A stretch of 64,000 nt of DNA from assembly GCA_025800215.1 (NCBI GenBank), contig JAOXSC010000022.1:1-64000 (forward strand). The letters are read 5' to 3'. The DNA comes from Marinibacterium sp. (GTDB lineage Bacteria > Pseudomonadota > Alphaproteobacteria > Rhodobacterales > Rhodobacteraceae). A program made the translations under genes and the position numbers. Below are positions 36,144-44,463 of the stretch, piece after piece; within the stretch, counting starts at the first letter, position 1, and each line of letters opens with the position of its first letter. The notes under the pieces are model-generated. The model searched no databases, had not been told where the DNA came from, and worked only from the letters and a program-made list of their open reading frames with translations.

Positions 36144-36218
36144 TTTGAACCTCGTTGTAAACTTGACTATTTTGCTCGGACTACTAGGTTCGACCCGGTT
36201 CTGAAAAGGCTCTGATCT
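36144..36218. promoter_or_regulatory. Divergent promoter region between receptor and AraC regulator
   Basis: 75 bases between two divergent start codons, noticeably AT-richer than the surroundings (TTGTAAACTTGACTATTTTG at about 36155-36174). It must hold both promoters and the AraC binding site. No clear direct repeat is visible by eye. Confidence 0.5.
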
Positions 36219-37190
36219 ATGGGAAAACGCCGTTATCATATGCAGAATGCGCAAAGCCCCGCGCCCGAGCCGATGGGCTTTGACCGTCTGCGCAACAGTG
36301 CGGCCCCCTATGTCAGCGCGCATCGGATGACGGTGGGCCGGCCGCCGCACCTGCCCTGCTTTGCCGGGCAGTTCGGCATTGACGAGATCGCCGAAGGCCA
36401 CACCGTGCATCTCAGCCAGATCGACGCCGAGACCGAATTCGAAACCTCTTTTGTGGCGCGGCCGGGCCTGCTGGTCACCATCGTGCTGGATGGCACGATG
36501 GAATTCTGGCTCGACGGCAATGCCCATGTGGCGCAGGTCACCAATACGCCGGTCGCCATGGCGTGGGTCAACCGCCAACCGGTCGATGTCCGCCGCCGCA
36601 CGCGGCGGGACGAACACCTGATCAAGGCCCAGCTCCACCTGCCGCCATCGGCCCTTGGCCCCGGCTGGGAAGACAGCAACGCCCCCTTTTCCCAAAGCCA
36701 TACGCAGGTGCACAGATGGCGCCCCGGTCTGGCCGCATGCGATGCCGCGCAGGGGCTGCTTGAGCGACCACAGATGTCCGAGGCCCGCGCGCGGCTGGCC
36801 ACATCCCGCTTTTCGATCGAAGCGCTGGACAGCCTGATGGCGCATCTAGAAGCGCAAAGCGCCAACACCGCCACATCCCGGATCGCCACCGCACGCAGCT
36901 ATGTCGAACAGACCGCACCGGACCGCCCGTCGCTTGGCCGCATTGCCGAAGACACCGGATATTCGGTCAGCGCCCTGCAGCGCCATTACCGCGCCGCCTT
37001 TGGCATGACCGTGATCGAGCATCAGCGCCGGCTGCTTCTGGATCGGGCGATGACGGCGCTGCGCGACGACGGGATCTCGGTCAACGAAGTGTCACGGCAG
37101 GCGGGCTATTCCAGCCCCACCAACTTTGCCGCCGCCTTCACCCGGCAGTTCGGGATGTGCCCGTCAAAGGTGCGCAGCATGCCCCAATAG
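36219..37190 (+). CDS. AraC-family regulator of siderophore uptake (PchR-like)
   Basis: 323 residues. The C-terminal double helix-turn-helix is at about 225-320 (LGRIAEDTGYSVSALQRHYRAAFG and VNEVSRQAGYSSPTNFAAAFTRQFG). The N-terminal half resembles the ligand-sensing part of PchR-type regulators. It is divergent from the siderophore receptor and probably activates it when the ferric siderophore is present. ATG at 36219 or 36240 could be the start; AAAGG supports 36219. It is convergent with the WGR gene, 9 bases apart. Confidence 0.87.
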   Translation: MGKRRYHMQNAQSPAPEPMGFDRLRNSAAPYVSAHRMTVGRPPHLPCFAGQFGIDEIAEGHTVHLSQIDAETEFETSFVARPGLLVTIVLDGTMEFWLDGNAHVAQVTNTPVAMAWVNRQPVDVRRRTRRDEHLIKAQLHLPPSALGPGWEDSNAPFSQSHTQVHRWRPGLAACDAAQGLLERPQMSEARARLATSRFSIEALDSLMAHLEAQSANTATSRIATARSYVEQTAPDRPSLGRIAEDTGYSVSALQRHYRAAFGMTVIEHQRRLLLDRAMTALRDDGISVNEVSRQAGYSSPTNFAAAFTRQFGMCPSKVRSMPQ

Positions 37191-37199
37191 GCCCGCGCC

Positions 37200-37478
37200 C
37201 TAGGCAACCAGGCAGTAGCCGCGTTTCTTTTTCTTCTGGGTGATCTCGGCAAGGGCATCCACGGCCAGACCTTCATCCGCATGGCTGGTGGTCAACACGC
37301 GTCCGGGGCTGCCGATGCGCCCCCATTCGCGGATCAGCTGGGCGCCCCCGAACAGATCGCGCTGCACCTTCATGAGGTAATAGCGGTTCATGTTCTGCGC
37401 CGCGTCCGTCCGCTCCAGATACACCTGGTCGGGAAAGACTTCGATCTGAACAGGCGTTGGATGGAGCTCGGTCTTCAT
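37200..37478 (-). CDS. WGR domain protein
   Basis: 92 residues almost wholly made of a WGR domain: YYLMKVQRDLFGGAQLIREWGRIGSPGR, with the name-giving W-G-R, followed by a Lys-rich C terminus (KKKKRGYCLVA). WGR domains are found in PARP-like and DNA-binding proteins; stand-alone versions on alphaproteobacterial plasmids have no assigned role. ATG at 37478 gives the domain; a GTG at 37514 is possible. Confidence 0.8.
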   Translation of the reverse strand: MKTELHPTPVQIEVFPDQVYLERTDAAQNMNRYYLMKVQRDLFGGAQLIREWGRIGSPGRVLTTSHADEGLAVDALAEITQKKKKRGYCLVA

Positions 37479-37573
37479 GGACAGATAGTATGTGGCCAGG
37501 CCCGGATCGTCCACACCCCGTGCCTGCCCCCGGGGCAGCGGGTGTCGAAATGGCCACGGGTCCTGACCCAGGC

Positions 37574-37942
37574 TCAGCCGATCAGCGCAACCCCATAGGC
37601 GTCAAACTTGCGATCCGCGCTCAGCAGCACCAGACCTTCGGCCTGGGCCTGCGCGATCAGCATGCGGTCGAACGGGTCGGCATGGTGCGGTGGCAGCGCG
37701 GCGGCGCGCTCGGCATGGGCCCAGCTGATCGGCAGTGGCCGACAGCCCGATTGCAGCGCCACATCCGCCAGACCGTCCGGCACCTGCAGCTTGCCCAGGG
37801 CCCGTTTGATGCCGATCTCCCACAGGCTGGCCGACGACAGGTAGAGCGTACCGTCCCCAATCGCGCGCGCCTGCGCAGCGCTCAGCCGGGGATCATCGGC
37901 CAGCGCCCAGAGCAGCACATGGGTGTCCAGCAGGTATTTCAC
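37574..37942 (-). CDS. vapC: PIN-domain toxin (VapC type)
   Basis: 122 residues from a GTG start. The PIN ribonuclease signature is complete: LLDTHVLLWAL (first Asp), the central Glu in LWEIGIKRALGKL, and the acidic pair around HHADPFDRMLIAQAQ, with LLSADRKFDAYGV at the end. VapC toxins cleave RNA, often tRNA or rRNA, when free of antitoxin. It starts three bases after the antitoxin stop. Confidence 0.88.
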   Translation of the reverse strand: MKYLLDTHVLLWALADDPRLSAAQARAIGDGTLYLSSASLWEIGIKRALGKLQVPDGLADVALQSGCRPLPISWAHAERAAALPPHHADPFDRMLIAQAQAEGLVLLSADRKFDAYGVALIG

Positions 37943-37945
37943 CGC

Positions 37946-38182
37946 CTAGTCCCGATCGGCCCCGAACATGGCCGCGACCTCATCATCGCCGTCAAACATG
38001 TCTGCGGGCAAATCCAGCGCGCCTTTCATGGCGCCGATCAGCGGCCCGCGCACCGGCTCGGCCGCTGCCACAATGCGCGCGACCGGACGGCCATAGCGCG
38101 TCAGCTCGATCGCCTCGCCCGCTTCGGCGCGGCGGATCAGCTCGGCAAACTGGGCCTTGGCTTCGGCAATGGCGATCTGCAT
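37946..38182 (-). CDS. Phd/YefM-type antitoxin
   Basis: 78 residues: MQIAIAEAKAQFAELIRRAEAGEAIELTRYGRPVARI split as the Phd/YefM DNA-binding fold, followed by a tail (MFDGDDEVAAMFG) that should wrap the toxin. AGGAG lies upstream of the ATG at 38182. First gene of the pair, with a palindrome just upstream for autoregulation. Confidence 0.88.
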   Translation of the reverse strand: MQIAIAEAKAQFAELIRRAEAGEAIELTRYGRPVARIVAAAEPVRGPLIGAMKGALDLPADMFDGDDEVAAMFGADRD

Positions 38183-38200
38183 CGGGGGCTCCTGCAAGTT

Positions 38201-38220
38201 ATGACCAACATATAGGTCAT
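38201..38220 (-). promoter_or_regulatory. Operator of the toxin-antitoxin pair
   Basis: ATGACC (38201-38206) and GGTCAT (38215-38220) are perfect complements separated by 8 AT-rich bases, 18 bases upstream of the antitoxin start. This is the usual place for the Phd-VapC autorepression site. Confidence 0.6.
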
Positions 38221-38244
38221 CATTTCTGCAAAAACAAGGGCCGC

Positions 38245-39117
38245 TCAGGCGAAGGCGTTGATCAGCCAGTCGCGGAACAGCGCCGCTTCGGGGGCCAGCC
38301 CGTCGCGCGCGCTCAGCAGGTAGAGCCCCTGTTCCGAGCGTTTGTCCACTGGCAGCGACCGCACCAGCCGCCCGTCGCGCAGATAGGGATCGGCAAAAAG
38401 CTTCAGCACCAGCGCATGCCCCATCCCAAGCGCCGCGAATTCCAGCGCCGCCAGAGACTGATCCGCCTGCAGCCCCGGCCCGGTGTCGGGCGGGGCGACG
38501 CCCTCTTGCACAAAGAACTGCCGCCAGGTGTCGGCAACGCCGATGATCTCGATCAGCGGGGCAGCCGCCAGCCCATCGACCGTCAGGCCCGGCCGGGCCA
38601 GATCGGGGTGGCAGACCGGAAAGATCGGATCGCGGCAGAGCAGGTGCACATCGCGATCCGGCCAGCGCCCGTCGCCATATCGAATATCCAGATCCAGCTG
38701 GTCGCGATCCAGCGTGCTGGCCCAGCTGGCCATATGCAGCTGCAGCACCACATCGGGGTGGCGCGCACGGAAATCGGGCAGGCGCGGGCCCAGCCACAGA
38801 TGTACCAGGCTTTGCAGACAGCGGATGCGCACCGGGCGCACCATGCGCGGACCAAAGACATCGCTGGTCCCCTGCCCCAAGAGCGCAAACGCCCGCGTCA
38901 CCCAAGGCAGGTACAGCGCGCCCATGGTCGTCAGTTCCATCGGGCGTTTCTTGCGCAGAAACAGCCGGTAGCCCAGCTCATCTTCGAGCGCGCGCACCTG
39001 ATAGCTGACCGCCGCCGGGGTCAGGCCCAGCTCATCGGCGGCAATCGAAAAGTTCAGATGCCGGGCAGATGCCTCGAAGGCACGCAGCCACGGCATGGGC
39101 GGTATGTTGCGGGTCAT
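38245..39117 (-). CDS. LysR-family transcriptional regulator (GcvA-like)
   Basis: 290 residues. N-terminal winged helix (about 8-66, WLRAFEASARHLNFSIAADELGLTPAAVSYQVRALEDELGY) and a C-terminal effector domain with RCLQSLVHLWLGPRLPDFRARHPDV and DIRYGDGRWPDRDVHLL, the GcvA-like subgroup. No divergent target is adjacent; the gene upstream (RTX protein) is read in the same direction and is separated by a terminator. Confidence 0.87.
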   Translation of the reverse strand: MTRNIPPMPWLRAFEASARHLNFSIAADELGLTPAAVSYQVRALEDELGYRLFLRKKRPMELTTMGALYLPWVTRAFALLGQGTSDVFGPRMVRPVRIRCLQSLVHLWLGPRLPDFRARHPDVVLQLHMASWASTLDRDQLDLDIRYGDGRWPDRDVHLLCRDPIFPVCHPDLARPGLTVDGLAAAPLIEIIGVADTWRQFFVQEGVAPPDTGPGLQADQSLAALEFAALGMGHALVLKLFADPYLRDGRLVRSLPVDKRSEQGLYLLSARDGLAPEAALFRDWLINAFA

Positions 39118-39206
39118 GCCCTGGCCTGCGTCAGTTGCAAGACGGGCAGATCACGGCGATCCCCCCGGCCCGCAACGTTACCCGGTTGCCACCCCCAAGA
39201 CAAAGC

Positions 39207-39243
39207 CTTTGACCCGCCGGCAGGCCTGCCCGGCGGGTCAAAG
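39207..39243 (-). terminator. Strong hairpin terminator of the RTX gene
   Basis: CTTTGACCCGCCGG (39207-39220) and CCGGCGGGTCAAAG (39230-39243) form a perfect 14-bp stem with a 9-base loop, 11 bases after the RTX stop codon in the minus direction. Bases after the stem on that strand are GCTTTGTCTT, a partial U-run. Confidence 0.75.
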
Positions 39244-39253
39244 TGCCCCGAGC

Positions 39254-40588
39254 CTAGAAGGTGATGTCGATGCTGACATCGAAGGATGCGGCCACGTCCC
39301 GTAGCAGAATGCTCTGATCCGTGCCTGTCCCTACATCCACGAGCAGCAGGACATCGTCGTCGATGTCGAACCGCTGCACGTCCGACTCTTCGACCTCGGG
39401 GCCTAGGATGATACCGTCAAACCCAACTTCGAAATCGGTGATGACGTCGTGCCCGAACTCTCCCAGAAAGATGAAAGTGTCCGACGTGTTGTCACCACCG
39501 GTGCCACCATTGCCCGACAGGATGTCATTGCCCGCGCCCCCGTCCAGGAAATCGGGGTCGATGCCCGATTGCAGCGTGTCACGGCCCGTCCCGCCCAACA
39601 GCTCGTCGGTGCCATCGCCACCGATCAGCCTGTCATTGCCCGCCTCTCCGCGCAGCGTGTTGGTGCCGGTGTTGACGCTCAGCAGGTCATTGCCGGTCCC
39701 GCCCCACAAGTCATCCGATCCGCTGCCCCCGCGCAGCGTGTCCGCCCCGCTGTCGCCATAAAGAACGTCATCCCCCGATCCCCCACGCACAAGGTCGTTG
39801 CCCGCCGAGCCGCGCAGCTCATCCGCGCCGCTGCCGCCCGAAATCGTGTCATCGCCCCGGCCCGCACGGATGTTGTCGGCGCCGCCGTCGCCGCTCAGAT
39901 CATCATCGCCATCACCCCCGCTGATGGTGTCATTGCCACCGTCACCGGAAATGACGTCATCGCCGGCGCCACCGCCCAGGCTGTCGCCATTGCTCCCGCC
40001 CGAGATCTGATCGTCCCCATTGCCCCCCAGGATCGTGTCCTGCCCTTCGTCGCCGCGCATGGTGTCGTTGCCTGCGTTGCCACGGATATGGTCGTTCCCG
40101 GTCAGACCTTCGAAAATGTCATTGCCGCCATTGCCGATGGCCACGTCGTCAAAGGACCCAAGGATGTAGACATCGGTGAAATCGCCGCCGACATATTCAT
40201 ATTCCAGCGGCACGACCAGCAGATCGGGAAAGGTCACACCGGCGGTCGATGCATTGCTGTTGAGCGTATCAAGCGCCACATCCAGCCCCGCAACCGGGTC
40301 ATCCTTGTTGGTGAAGGTCCATTTGTTGCCCGGCGCGCTCTGCTCGTAGGCTTCAAAGCTGTGCACCCGCCCCGAATACCGCCCCGAAACCGGGTCGAAT
40401 GCAAAGCCGCTGCCAAACACGGTCTGCACATAGGTCGTGCTGGTCACGAAACCGCCCGTAAAGACAAGCACGGCCTCATTCGAATTGATGACAGTATAGC
40501 TTGCCGTCTGATCCGCCAAACCCTTTACAAAGTTTGGACCAAAGAAATTCCCTTCGATCTTGACCCGTGTTGTGTCAATGCCAGCCAT
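39254..40588 (-). CDS. RTX calcium-binding protein, type I secretion substrate
   Basis: 444 residues. Residues 1-145 are a unique domain with no signal peptide. About 145-370 is a run of GGxGxDxUx nonapeptide repeats (GGDGDDDLSG, GGSGADELRG, GGAGNDILSG), which bind calcium and fold outside the cell. A hydrophobic/acidic C-terminal part (ILLRDVAASFDVSIDITF) fits a type I secretion signal. No ABC secretion genes are in the window. Function of the N-terminal domain is unknown to me. Confidence 0.87.
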   Translation of the reverse strand: MAGIDTTRVKIEGNFFGPNFVKGLADQTASYTVINSNEAVLVFTGGFVTSTTYVQTVFGSGFAFDPVSGRYSGRVHSFEAYEQSAPGNKWTFTNKDDPVAGLDVALDTLNSNASTAGVTFPDLLVVPLEYEYVGGDFTDVYILGSFDDVAIGNGGNDIFEGLTGNDHIRGNAGNDTMRGDEGQDTILGGNGDDQISGGSNGDSLGGGAGDDVISGDGGNDTISGGDGDDDLSGDGGADNIRAGRGDDTISGGSGADELRGSAGNDLVRGGSGDDVLYGDSGADTLRGGSGSDDLWGGTGNDLLSVNTGTNTLRGEAGNDRLIGGDGTDELLGGTGRDTLQSGIDPDFLDGGAGNDILSGNGGTGGDNTSDTFIFLGEFGHDVITDFEVGFDGIILGPEVEESDVQRFDIDDDVLLLVDVGTGTDQSILLRDVAASFDVSIDITF

Positions 40589-40839
40589 ATCGTGTCCTCA
40601 CAAATATCGTGGTTACAGCGTAGTTTTTGCCGAAGTCGATTGTCATTGTCGTGGCGTCTCATTTTACGCACACAGCCCATCTTTGCATGGGCTTACAGCA
40701 CAGCATTCTGACCCACCGTTGGTCAATGCCGGGAGCCGAGAGCCGGTTCCGGTTCAAATAATTTCAATGTGGCAGCGAAAAATTCTTTGTTTGTGAAACC
40801 GGCCGCCCTGCCCTTTTCTGATGCAAAAGGCAGGAACGG
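40589..40839. other. Divergent intergenic region between the RTX and GMC genes
   Basis: 251 bases with promoters for both directions. It is less GC-rich than flanking genes and contains a small hairpin, GCCCAT (40675-40680) with ATGGGC (40687-40692). No gene or known operator is recognised. Confidence 0.4.
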
Positions 40840-42450
40840 ATGGAACGGTTCGACTATGTCATTGTCGGCGCGGGCTCGGCCGGATCGGTGCTGGCCGAAC
40901 GGCTCAGCGCCTGCGGCCGCAAACGGGTACTGGTGGTGGAAAGCGGGCCACGCGACCGCTCGCCCTGGATCCACATGCCCGCCGGCTATGGCAAACTGTT
41001 CTATCACCCAAGGCTGAATTACGGGCTGCACAGCGATGCCCAGCCCGGCCTTGACGGGCGCAGCGACTACTGGCCGCGCGGCCATGTGGTGGGCGGGTCG
41101 GGTGCGATCAACGCCATGGTCTATTGCCGGGGCCTGCCGCGCGATTTCGACGACTGGGAACAGGCGGGCGCCACCGGCTGGGGCTGGGACAGCGTGCGCG
41201 ACCGGTTCGACCGGATCGAAACCCAGGTGGCCCCGGATGGGACCACCACCGGCAGCGGGCCCATCCACGTCAGCGACGTGCGCGACCGGATCCACCCGCT
41301 GAACCAGCACTATTTCGACGCGCTGCGCCAGTGCCAGCTGCCGCTGACCGACAATATCAACGGCACTGCCCCCGAAGGCGGCGCGGTCTATCGCATCAAC
41401 ACCCGCAACGGGCGCCGCTGCGCCGCCGCGCAGGCGTTTCTGCACCCCGCCCTTGCGCGGCGCAATCTGGTGCTGCGCAGCCGCGCCCGCGTGATGCGCG
41501 TGATCATCGACGAGGGCCGCGCCACCGGCATCGAGCTGCGCTGGCGCGGACGCAGCCACCGCATCGCGGCGGGCGAAGTCATCCTGTCCGCAGGCGCGGT
41601 ACACAGCCCGCAGATCCTGCAGCTGTCGGGCATCGGCCCCGGCGCATTGCTGGCGCGCCACGGGATCGCGGTGATCCGCGACACGGCGCAGGTGGGCGGC
41701 AATCTGCAGGATCATGTGGGCATCAACTATGAATTCCGTGCCACACGGCCCACGCTGAACAGCCAGCTCGGGCCCTGGTATGGCAAGCTCTGGGCGGGGC
41801 TGCGCTATGTGCTGACACGGCGGGGGCCGCTGTCGCTGTCGGTGAACCAGTGCGGCGGGTTCTTCCGGTCGTCCAGCCAACTCGACGCGCCCGACCAGCA
41901 GCTTTACTTCAACCCGGTCAGCTATACGACAACCCGCAACGGCACCCGCAACGTGATCCACCCCGATCCCTTTGCAGGCTTCATCATCGGCATGCAGCCC
42001 TGCCGCCCCACCAGCCGCGGCCGCATCGACATCACCAGCGCCGATCCCATGACCCCGCCCCGCATCAGCCCCAACGCCATGGCCACCCCCGAAGACGAAG
42101 CCGCCGCCATCGCGGGGGGGCGCCTGTGTGCGCGTATCATGCGCGCCCCCGCCCTGAGCGCCATCACCGCAGGCCCCATCCGCCGCGATCTGCGCGACAT
42201 GGATGACGACGCGATCCTGTCCGATTTCCGGGCCCGCGCATCGTCGATCTTTCACGCCTCGGGCACCTGCCGCATGGGGCGCGATCCGGCCCTGTCGGTC
42301 ACCGATCCGCACTGCCGGGTGCACGGGGTCACGGGGCTGCGGGTGGTGGATGCGTCGGTCTTTCCCAATGTAACCTCGGGCAACACCAATGCCCCCACCA
42401 TGATGCTGGCCCACCGCGCCGCAGATCTGATCACCAGCCAGGCCCGATGA
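40840..42450 (+). CDS. GMC-family flavin alcohol dehydrogenase (choline-dehydrogenase-like)
   Basis: 536 residues. The N-terminal FAD motif is [18 protein letters not shown] (about 5-22). GMC signatures are [18 protein letters not shown] (about 84-101) and [22 protein letters not shown] (about 246-267). The C-terminal catalytic region has [12 protein letters not shown] (His) and [16 protein letters not shown] (Asn). It oxidises an alcohol, substrate unknown. A GCAGGA site precedes the ATG. It is one base from an enolase-superfamily gene, so the two likely act in one sugar-acid or polyol catabolic pathway. Confidence 0.87.
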   Translation: MERFDYVIVGAGSAGSVLAERLSACGRKRVLVVESGPRDRSPWIHMPAGYGKLFYHPRLNYGLHSDAQPGLDGRSDYWPRGHVVGGSGAINAMVYCRGLPRDFDDWEQAGATGWGWDSVRDRFDRIETQVAPDGTTTGSGPIHVSDVRDRIHPLNQHYFDALRQCQLPLTDNINGTAPEGGAVYRINTRNGRRCAAAQAFLHPALARRNLVLRSRARVMRVIIDEGRATGIELRWRGRSHRIAAGEVILSAGAVHSPQILQLSGIGPGALLARHGIAVIRDTAQVGGNLQDHVGINYEFRATRPTLNSQLGPWYGKLWAGLRYVLTRRGPLSLSVNQCGGFFRSSSQLDAPDQQLYFNPVSYTTTRNGTRNVIHPDPFAGFIIGMQPCRPTSRGRIDITSADPMTPPRISPNAMATPEDEAAAIAGGRLCARIMRAPALSAITAGPIRRDLRDMDDDAILSDFRARASSIFHASGTCRMGRDPALSVTDPHCRVHGVTGLRVVDASVFPNVTSGNTNAPTMMLAHRAADLITSQAR

Positions 42451-42451
42451 C

Positions 42452-43555
42452 ATGAAAATCACCACGCTCGAAACCTTCTGCACCCAGGATGTGGGCTTTG
42501 TCCGCCTGACCACCGAAGACGGCCAACAGGGCTGGGGGCAGGTGTCGACCTATAATGCCGACATCACCGCACAGGTGCTGCACCGCCAGATCGCCCCCTG
42601 GGCGCTTGGGCGCGACACCGATGATCTCGAAGCGCTGGTGACCGAGATCCCCGAACGCGAACACAAATTCCCCGGCTCATACCTGCGCCGGGCGCTGGCG
42701 GGGCTGGATACGGCCGTGTGGGACTGGCGCGGCAAACGCGCGGGCCTGCCGGTCACCAGCCTGCTGGGCGGCAGCCCCGGCCCGATCCGCGCCTATGGGT
42801 CATCCATGGTGCGCGACATCACCCCAAAGGACGAAGCCACGCGCCTCGCCCGCCTGCGCGACAGCCACGGCTTTGACGCGTTCAAATTCCGCATCGGCAA
42901 GGAATGCGGCCATGATGCGGATGAATGGCCCGGCCGCACCGACGCCATCGTTCCCACCGTGCGCCGCGCAGTGGGCGATGATGTGGCGCTGCTGGTCGAT
43001 GCCAATTCCTGCTATTCCCCGGCACGCGCGATCGAAGTGGCGCGGATGCTTGAACAGCATGGCATTGAGCACTTTGAAGAACCCTGCCCCTATTGGCGGA
43101 TCGAAGACACCAAGACCGTCACCGATGCGCTGGACCTTGACGTCACCGGGGGCGAACAGGATTGCGACCTGCAGCACTGGACCCGCATGATCGCGATGCG
43201 CGCCGTGGACGTGATCCAGCCCGACATCCTGTATGTGGGCGGCATGCTGAGGGCGCTGCGCGTGGCGCAGATGGGGGCCGATGCGGGCCTGCCCTGCACG
43301 CCCCATTGCGCCAACCTGTCCATGGTCACGCTGTTCACCATGCACCTGCTGCGCGCCCTGCCCAATGCGGGCAAATACCTGGAATTCTCGATCGAAGGCG
43401 ATGATGTCTATCCCTGGCAGAGGGATCTTTTTGTCAGCTGCCCCTATACGATCGAAGACGGCCAGGCCCGCGTCACCGACGCGCCGGGCTGGGGGGTCGA
43501 CATCCACCCCGACTGGCTGGCCCGCGCCACCTATCAGGTCAGCGCCCTGCCCTAA
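42452..43555 (+). CDS. Mandelate racemase/muconate lactonizing enzyme family protein (sugar-acid dehydratase-like)
   Basis: 367 residues, enolase superfamily. The N-terminal capping domain spans about 1-110 and the barrel about 125-350. Metal ligands appear as the Asp of LLVDANSCY, the Glu of HFEEPCPYW and the Glu of TGGEQDC; FKFRIGK is the KxR-type catalytic segment and CTPHCAN supplies a His. Members dehydrate or racemise acid sugars or related acids; the exact substrate is not readable. Coupled to the GMC oxidoreductase by a one-base gap. Confidence 0.85.
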   Translation: MKITTLETFCTQDVGFVRLTTEDGQQGWGQVSTYNADITAQVLHRQIAPWALGRDTDDLEALVTEIPEREHKFPGSYLRRALAGLDTAVWDWRGKRAGLPVTSLLGGSPGPIRAYGSSMVRDITPKDEATRLARLRDSHGFDAFKFRIGKECGHDADEWPGRTDAIVPTVRRAVGDDVALLVDANSCYSPARAIEVARMLEQHGIEHFEEPCPYWRIEDTKTVTDALDLDVTGGEQDCDLQHWTRMIAMRAVDVIQPDILYVGGMLRALRVAQMGADAGLPCTPHCANLSMVTLFTMHLLRALPNAGKYLEFSIEGDDVYPWQRDLFVSCPYTIEDGQARVTDAPGWGVDIHPDWLARATYQVSALP

Positions 43556-43691
43556 GGCCGGAGTGCTCCACCAAAAAGCAACCAGCACCCTCACGTTGGT
43601 TGAAAGGCAATATCAGTATCAGCAACCACCTGCTTCATCGACAAACACTCAAAAACGAACGGTGCCCTCGTCATTCCCGCCGCCAACCTGA

Positions 43692-44165
43692 CTACCAATC
43701 GTTGACGATTTCAATTTTAGCTTTAATCAAATCCTTCAATTCAGCAATCGAGTCAACCAAAAATGCCAATGGACCAAGTGCAATTTTCAATGAGCTCAAG
43801 ATGGAATTAATCAATTCTAGTATGTACTTTAAGGCCTTCCTTACACCTGCCTGAATCTGGCCGCTGAGTGCTTCGAGAACTCCCAACTTCCCTGACAAAC
43901 TTGGTCCTGAAAGACCTACGTTACCAAGGTCGGCGGCGGGAAGTGCGGCAGAAGTTCGCGCAAAAACATCACGCTCGATGCAGTCATCCAACACCATCTG
44001 AACAAGTGTGATATCTTCTCCGAGATCCACACGAAATGTGAAACCTTCGACTTCGCCGTGAATTATATCCCGCAACAAGGCGTTTAGCTGATTGAAAAAC
44101 TCTTGAAGTAACCCTACAGGGTCCGCTGCTGCACGATTATCTCTGTCTTCAAAACTGAATGGCAC
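43692..44165 (-). CDS. Low-GC orphan protein of unknown function
   Basis: 157 residues from a GTG at 44165, chosen because GGAGG lies 5 bases upstream. No recognised domain, no signal peptide. The C-terminal half is strongly amphipathic/helical (ALKYILELINSILSSLKIALGPLAFLVDSIAELKDLIKAK). Base composition from about 43600 to 44340 is clearly lower in GC than all neighbours, with unusual codons, suggesting recent transfer. It stands alone between a catabolic pair and a phosphatase gene. Confidence 0.6.
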   Translation of the reverse strand: MPFSFEDRDNRAAADPVGLLQEFFNQLNALLRDIIHGEVEGFTFRVDLGEDITLVQMVLDDCIERDVFARTSAALPAADLGNVGLSGPSLSGKLGVLEALSGQIQAGVRKALKYILELINSILSSLKIALGPLAFLVDSIAELKDLIKAKIEIVNDW

Positions 44166-44463
44166 ATTAACCTCCAAAAATTAGTCGCACAATTGCAATA
44201 AGGTTATCGCGGTCACTCGTTTTTGGAAAGTAATAGCTGTAAGTCTTTCACCTAGACGCAGACAGGCCGGGATAGACCAACAGGCTGGTTTGTTCCTTTC
44301 AACGGTCGCTCAACCAGCATGCTAAAGGTATGACGGCTCCAACAGAACCACATGGCCCGTAGTCCCCGAGATCGGGGCGATGGGGGTGCGCAGGATCAGA
44401 GATCACATCTAAACATGGCCGCAGCAGGCTGCGGCCATGTTCTGAAGGTTGCGAAAGACAGGA
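44166..44463. other. AT-rich intergenic region upstream of the orphan gene
   Basis: 298 bases that hold the promoter of the orphan gene at the left and the terminator of the 5'-nucleotidase gene at the right (44412-44441). No other gene is visible. The lower GC extends to about 44340. Confidence 0.5.
44412..44441 (-). terminator. Hairpin terminator after the 5'-nucleotidase gene
   Basis: AACATGGCCGCAGC (44412-44425) and GCTGCGGCCATGTT (44428-44441) are exact complements, giving a very stable stem 22 bases beyond the stop codon in the minus direction. Confidence 0.7.

Noticed and set aside
37574-38182. Toxin-antitoxin pair as a phage-defence system
   Set aside because: It is a standard Phd/VapC-type pair with its own operator; nothing nearby points to defence and plasmid maintenance is a sufficient explanation.
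39530-40130. Regularly repeated short units that could suggest a CRISPR array or tandem DNA repeat
   Set aside because: The period is 27 bases and encodes GGxGxDxUx nonapeptides of an RTX protein; the units are degenerate at DNA level and have no spacers.
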